DNA from: Phycisphaerales bacterium
Lineage (GTDB): Bacteria; Planctomycetota; Phycisphaerae; Phycisphaerales; SM1A02
Direction: 5' to 3'
Length of the DNA: 7,321 bases
Assembly: GCA_003520025.1 (NCBI GenBank)
Contig: DOVP01000030.1
Location: 1-7,321 of the forward strand
Made by a program: the position numbers and the translations under genes. Numbering within the stretch: position 1 is the stretch's first letter; the number at the start of each line of letters is the position of its first letter. The notes beneath the pieces were generated by a model. It was not told the DNA's origin and did no database searches. It saw nothing but the letters and a program-made list of their open reading frames with translations. Below, in pieces: positions 4,691 to 7,321 of this stretch.

Positions 4691-6996
4691 GGGAGGATAG
4701 TCCCTCGCATTTGCATGGGTTGCAGCATGATCCACACGCCGAGGATGAACAGCAGGAAGGCTGGCACACTCAGAACTGCAGTAATTAGTGGCACTCGTGC
4801 GCGTGTCAGGGAGTGCGTCAGTCGGTGAACGGCCACGATGGCCAGTACCAGCCCGAGATCAAGCAGCAGCAGTTCAAGGGGCAACAGCCAAGCAGGCACG
4901 TTCAGACAGCAGGCGAGAATCCACGCGGGCTCACCAAGGTCGCCGCCGATGTCGATTGCTACCCGTTGCGTCACCGGCACGATGGTGCCCAAACTCGTGA
5001 AGAAGTGGAAGAGCATGTGAACGACCCACATGGCGAATCCAATCGGAATGATCGTGAATGCCAAGCGGCACGCGAGTTGGCCAACAGCGATCTGCATGTC
5101 GCCGATCCGACCGGCTACGGACGCGATGAGCGGAAGCAGCAGCAGCGGCGCAATGACCGAGATGGACAAGAGCATGATCGATGCGGGCACGAGTGAGGTC
5201 ACACCGCCCATGGCCTCGGCGATGCGATCTTCGAATTCAAGAACCGGCCCGACCATTCCAAGTGCGTTGGCGAACGCTCCGAATGTCAACAGTGTCGCGA
5301 GGGCCGCGATGTCCACACGGCCGCCGAGGCGTCCAAGAGCGCCTCGCCAGCCACCGAATACGACATCATCCGTCATCGTTCTGGTCAGTACGCCGACGTT
5401 CTCATGTGGGCACGCTCGAACACAGTCCATGCACCATGTGCAGTCGAGGTTGCCGCGTTTGGTGGGCAGGTAGAGATCCAACTCGCACCCGCGTCCCGTG
5501 GGGCCGCCTCGAATGCAGTCGTGAGTGTGGCAGGTCTCGCAGACAGCCGGCTCGATGGCCGCAACTTCTCGTGGCGAGGCCATGGATTCGATGAAATGGA
5601 ATTGTCCGATCGGACAGACCCATTTGCAGAACGCGGCGCCATGGAAGAAGGCGTCGATGAGCAGTGCCAAACCGAAGTAACCGATCACAACCCACGCGGT
5701 CCACCAAGGCGAGTCCCACAGGCCGAACACTTCATAGGCCCACAGGTAGATCAGCAGCAGTGTGGCGGCGAGCCACTTTGAGCGGAGGGCGTTGGGCCAT
5801 CGGCGGGTTGGACTAAAGAGGCGTTTGCCGAGTCCACGCGGAATCATGAATGGGCACGTCCAGCAGAAGGCGTTGCCTGCGACCAACAGCGCGATGACCA
5901 CAAATCCCCGCCAGTGTGTCCATGGCAGAATGCCGGCGAGATTCATCGGGCTTATCCGTGGGCCGAGCAGGCCGTCCAGAATGACAGCGATGGCCGCTGC
6001 TACCAGGATCCACTGCATAGTGCGGCGGAAGGCCAGTGAGCGGATCGCCCGTCCGATGAGTGGCGATTTGAGTAAGTCGTGTCTTCGATTCCGACGACGG
6101 GTTGTGCGGGGCTCCGCATGACCAAGGATTGGCAGTGGTACATCCAAGCGGAGGCCGCCTCCACCTATCGGAACAGTGACAAGACGCGGCTGCAGCAATC
6201 GCCGGATGATCAATCCGACCGGAAGCAGGAAGGCCACTGAGCCAGTTACCCACATGATGGCACCGGCGGTGGATTGATCATCCAAGGTGCTGGTGCCGAA
6301 GAGGCCGGGACTTGCGGCGTAGGTGGTGTAGATGGGCGTACCGATGTAGACGAAGATCGCCGAGAAGACCGTATTCTGCAGATCCGCGAGCAGCAGGTAG
6401 GGCAGCAGCATCCACCGCGGCCACACAGACACGCTCGGCCAAGGTTGCACGACGGGCCACCAGAAGAGCAGGGCGGCACCGAGGAATACGCCGTGTTCGA
6501 ATTCGTGCCAGAAGTTGTTCTGCAGTGCCGCTTCGTAGAGCACGGGAAGATGCCAGACCCAGGTCGCAATGATGAAGGTACTCAGCCCCGTGATTGGGTG
6601 GGTCAGTACGTGAAAGCCCCGTCTGACCGCTGTCGAGGCAAGAAAGGGGCCGCACCATTCCCGTCGAATTGTGGGGGGTAGTCCGCGCAGCAGCGGGATG
6701 CCCGGGTAGGCCAGCAGAATGAGTGGCGGCCCGATCATCATGAGCAGCACGTGCTGGGTCATGTGAACTTCCAGCAGCAGGCTGCCGAAGGCGTCGAGGG
6801 GCGATGCAATGGCAAGCCAACATACGCCCACGCCCGCAGCGAATGAGCCAAGCCTCCACCGGGTGAAGCGAGCGGGCTGCGAGCGGTGCAGGTCTCGCCA
6901 TCCTCTCCAGTACACCACGATTGACACAATGGCCAGCGTCAGCGGCCACGGGTCGATGGTCCACGAGGAAAGGATGGCGTGAGTGACGTCGGACAT
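4687..6996 (-). CDS. CtaG-type cytochrome oxidase assembly protein fused to a 4Fe-4S polyferredoxin (769 aa)
   Basis: This is an inner-membrane protein with two recognisable parts. Residues 1-270 match the caa3-type CtaG family: multiple membrane helices with HMTQH (H78, H82), WHLPVLYEA (H149), HEFEH (H164, H168), LADLQNT and DDQSTAGAIMWV. CtaG proteins help deliver copper to haem-copper oxidase. A basic linker (about 295-325) leads to a NapH/CcoG-like part: CWTCPF (C378, C381), CKWVCPIG (C457, C461), CETCHTHDC with C486, C489 and C494, then C504, and a classic 4Fe-4S set CTWCMDCVRACPH (C519, C522, C525, C529). CcoG-type proteins reduce Cu(II) or pass electrons during oxidase maturation. The remaining 200 residues are further membrane helices. 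The frame is uninterrupted across both parts, so the fusion is real in this sequence. No strong Shine-Dalgarno precedes the ATG at 6996. The stop overlaps the FixH-like start. CtaG from the caa3 pathway is meant here, not the Cox11 protein also called CtaG. Confidence 0.94.
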   Translation of the reverse strand: MSDVTHAILSSWTIDPWPLTLAIVSIVVYWRGWRDLHRSQPARFTRWRLGSFAAGVGVCWLAIASPLDAFGSLLLEVHMTQHVLLMMIGPPLILLAYPGIPLLRGLPPTIRREWCGPFLASTAVRRGFHVLTHPITGLSTFIIATWVWHLPVLYEAALQNNFWHEFEHGVFLGAALLFWWPVVQPWPSVSVWPRWMLLPYLLLADLQNTVFSAIFVYIGTPIYTTYAASPGLFGTSTLDDQSTAGAIMWVTGSVAFLLPVGLIIRRLLQPRLVTVPIGGGGLRLDVPLPILGHAEPRTTRRRNRRHDLLKSPLIGRAIRSLAFRRTMQWILVAAAIAVILDGLLGPRISPMNLAGILPWTHWRGFVVIALLVAGNAFCWTCPFMIPRGLGKRLFSPTRRWPNALRSKWLAATLLLIYLWAYEVFGLWDSPWWTAWVVIGYFGLALLIDAFFHGAAFCKWVCPIGQFHFIESMASPREVAAIEPAVCETCHTHDCIRGGPTGRGCELDLYLPTKRGNLDCTWCMDCVRACPHENVGVLTRTMTDDVVFGGWRGALGRLGGRVDIAALATLLTFGAFANALGMVGPVLEFEDRIAEAMGGVTSLVPASIMLLSISVIAPLLLLPLIASVAGRIGDMQIAVGQLACRLAFTIIPIGFAMWVVHMLFHFFTSLGTIVPVTQRVAIDIGGDLGEPAWILACCLNVPAWLLPLELLLLDLGLVLAIVAVHRLTHSLTRARVPLITAVLSVPAFLLFILGVWIMLQPMQMRGTILP

Positions 6997-7092
6997 GCGG
7001 GGCTAGCGTAAGGGGTCAGATAGCGGGCAGGGGGGCCGCGTCAATGGGTTGGTGCTCGCCCTCGATTTTCGGGCGGCATCTGGCCCCATCGC
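6997..7092. other. Intergenic spacer between the cytochrome c gene and the CtaG-polyferredoxin gene
   Basis: These 96 bases carry no reading frame I can support. GC-rich short complementary stretches are present (for example GCCC and GGGC separated by 9 bases near 7060), but there is no T-run after them on either strand and no convincing terminator. No clear -35/-10 pair was found. It is the largest undoubted gap in the window, so a promoter for the oxidase-assembly genes could lie here. Confidence 0.4.
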
Positions 7093-7321
7093 TCACGAAT
7101 CAGGCAAGAATGGCGGCACAGGATTCTGCGTCGGACGCGGCTTCATCGAGTAGCCGGCACCTGGCTCGTGCTCCCAGTCATTGGTAAGCGTCAGTAGGAA
7201 GGCGGTCACGGCGGTCGTCTCTTCAGGCGAGAGATGCTTGCCATAGGCGGGCATGTTGCCGCCGCCTTGAATCACCTGTCGGATGAGTTGGTCGCCATTG
7301 AGTCGGCTTGCGACATCATCG
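7093..7321 (-). CDS. C-terminal part of a c-type cytochrome or cytochrome c domain protein (partial, 5' end outside the window)
   Basis: Only the last 75 residues are inside the window, and the frame is open to the edge. The visible part, LNGDQLIRQVIQGGGNMPAY followed by GKHLSPEETTAVTAFLLTL, is the distal half of a class I cytochrome c: the helix before the sixth haem ligand, the MPAYG loop whose Met would bind haem iron, and the C-terminal helix. The CxxCH haem-binding site would lie upstream, outside the window. A 30-residue Pro-rich tail (for example PRPTQNPVPPFLPDS) follows the domain and suggests the domain ends a larger protein, such as a cytochrome b or oxidase subunit fusion, but this cannot be decided here. 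An in-frame GTG at 7275 is not the start, because the domain extends upstream of it. Confidence 0.85.
   Translation of the reverse strand, partial: DDVASRLNGDQLIRQVIQGGGNMPAYGKHLSPEETTAVTAFLLTLTNDWEHEPGAGYSMKPRPTQNPVPPFLPDS

Noticed and set aside
7040..7080. GC-rich complementary stretches as a rho-independent terminator after the cytochrome c gene
   Set aside because: The stem is only about 4 base pairs and no T-run follows on the minus strand.

Overview
The window is a fully co-oriented block of eight genes, all read on the minus strand (from position 7321 towards 1). There is no gene-free stretch longer than about 120 bases. It fits a GC-rich Gram-negative-type bacterium. The pairing of a WXG100-like/FtsK-type ATPase cluster with a CtaG-polyferredoxin oxidase-assembly protein suggests Planctomycetota to me; this is an inference from gene content, not a marker-gene result.

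Right half (7321 to 3693), respiratory chain and oxidase assembly. In transcription order: the C-terminal end of a c-type cytochrome (7093-7321, partial); a 769-aa membrane protein fusing a CtaG-type copper-oxidase assembly domain to a NapH/CcoG-type 4Fe-4S polyferredoxin (4687-6996); a small secreted, membrane-anchored FixH/YtkA-like protein (4190-4690); and a single-pass membrane protein with a bactofilin-like beta-repeat domain (3693-4193). The last three are joined by 4-base ATGA stop/start overlaps, so they look translationally coupled. The CtaG-polyferredoxin followed by FixH-like order resembles proteobacterial fixGH/ccoGH, whose products help mature cytochrome oxidase.

Left half (3655 to 1), a type VII secretion-like module. 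It holds a 90-aa WXG100-like helical-hairpin protein (3383-3655), a 200-aa charged coiled-coil protein (2776-3378), a 70-aa second WXG100-like protein (2567-2779), and a large FtsK/SpoIIIE-type ATPase that runs off the left edge (1-2447, 815 residues visible). The ATPase has a coiled-coil N-terminus, two membrane helices, a second coiled coil, one FtsK-like module that appears to have lost its Walker A motif, and then a module with an intact Walker A. The two small proteins share a W-x-D-x-x-H signature at the hairpin turn instead of the canonical W-x-G.

The two halves are separated by only 37 bases. The second half starts with a good Shine-Dalgarno sequence, so they may be one long transcript or two abutting units. 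I see no RNA genes, mobile elements, CRISPR arrays or long repeats.
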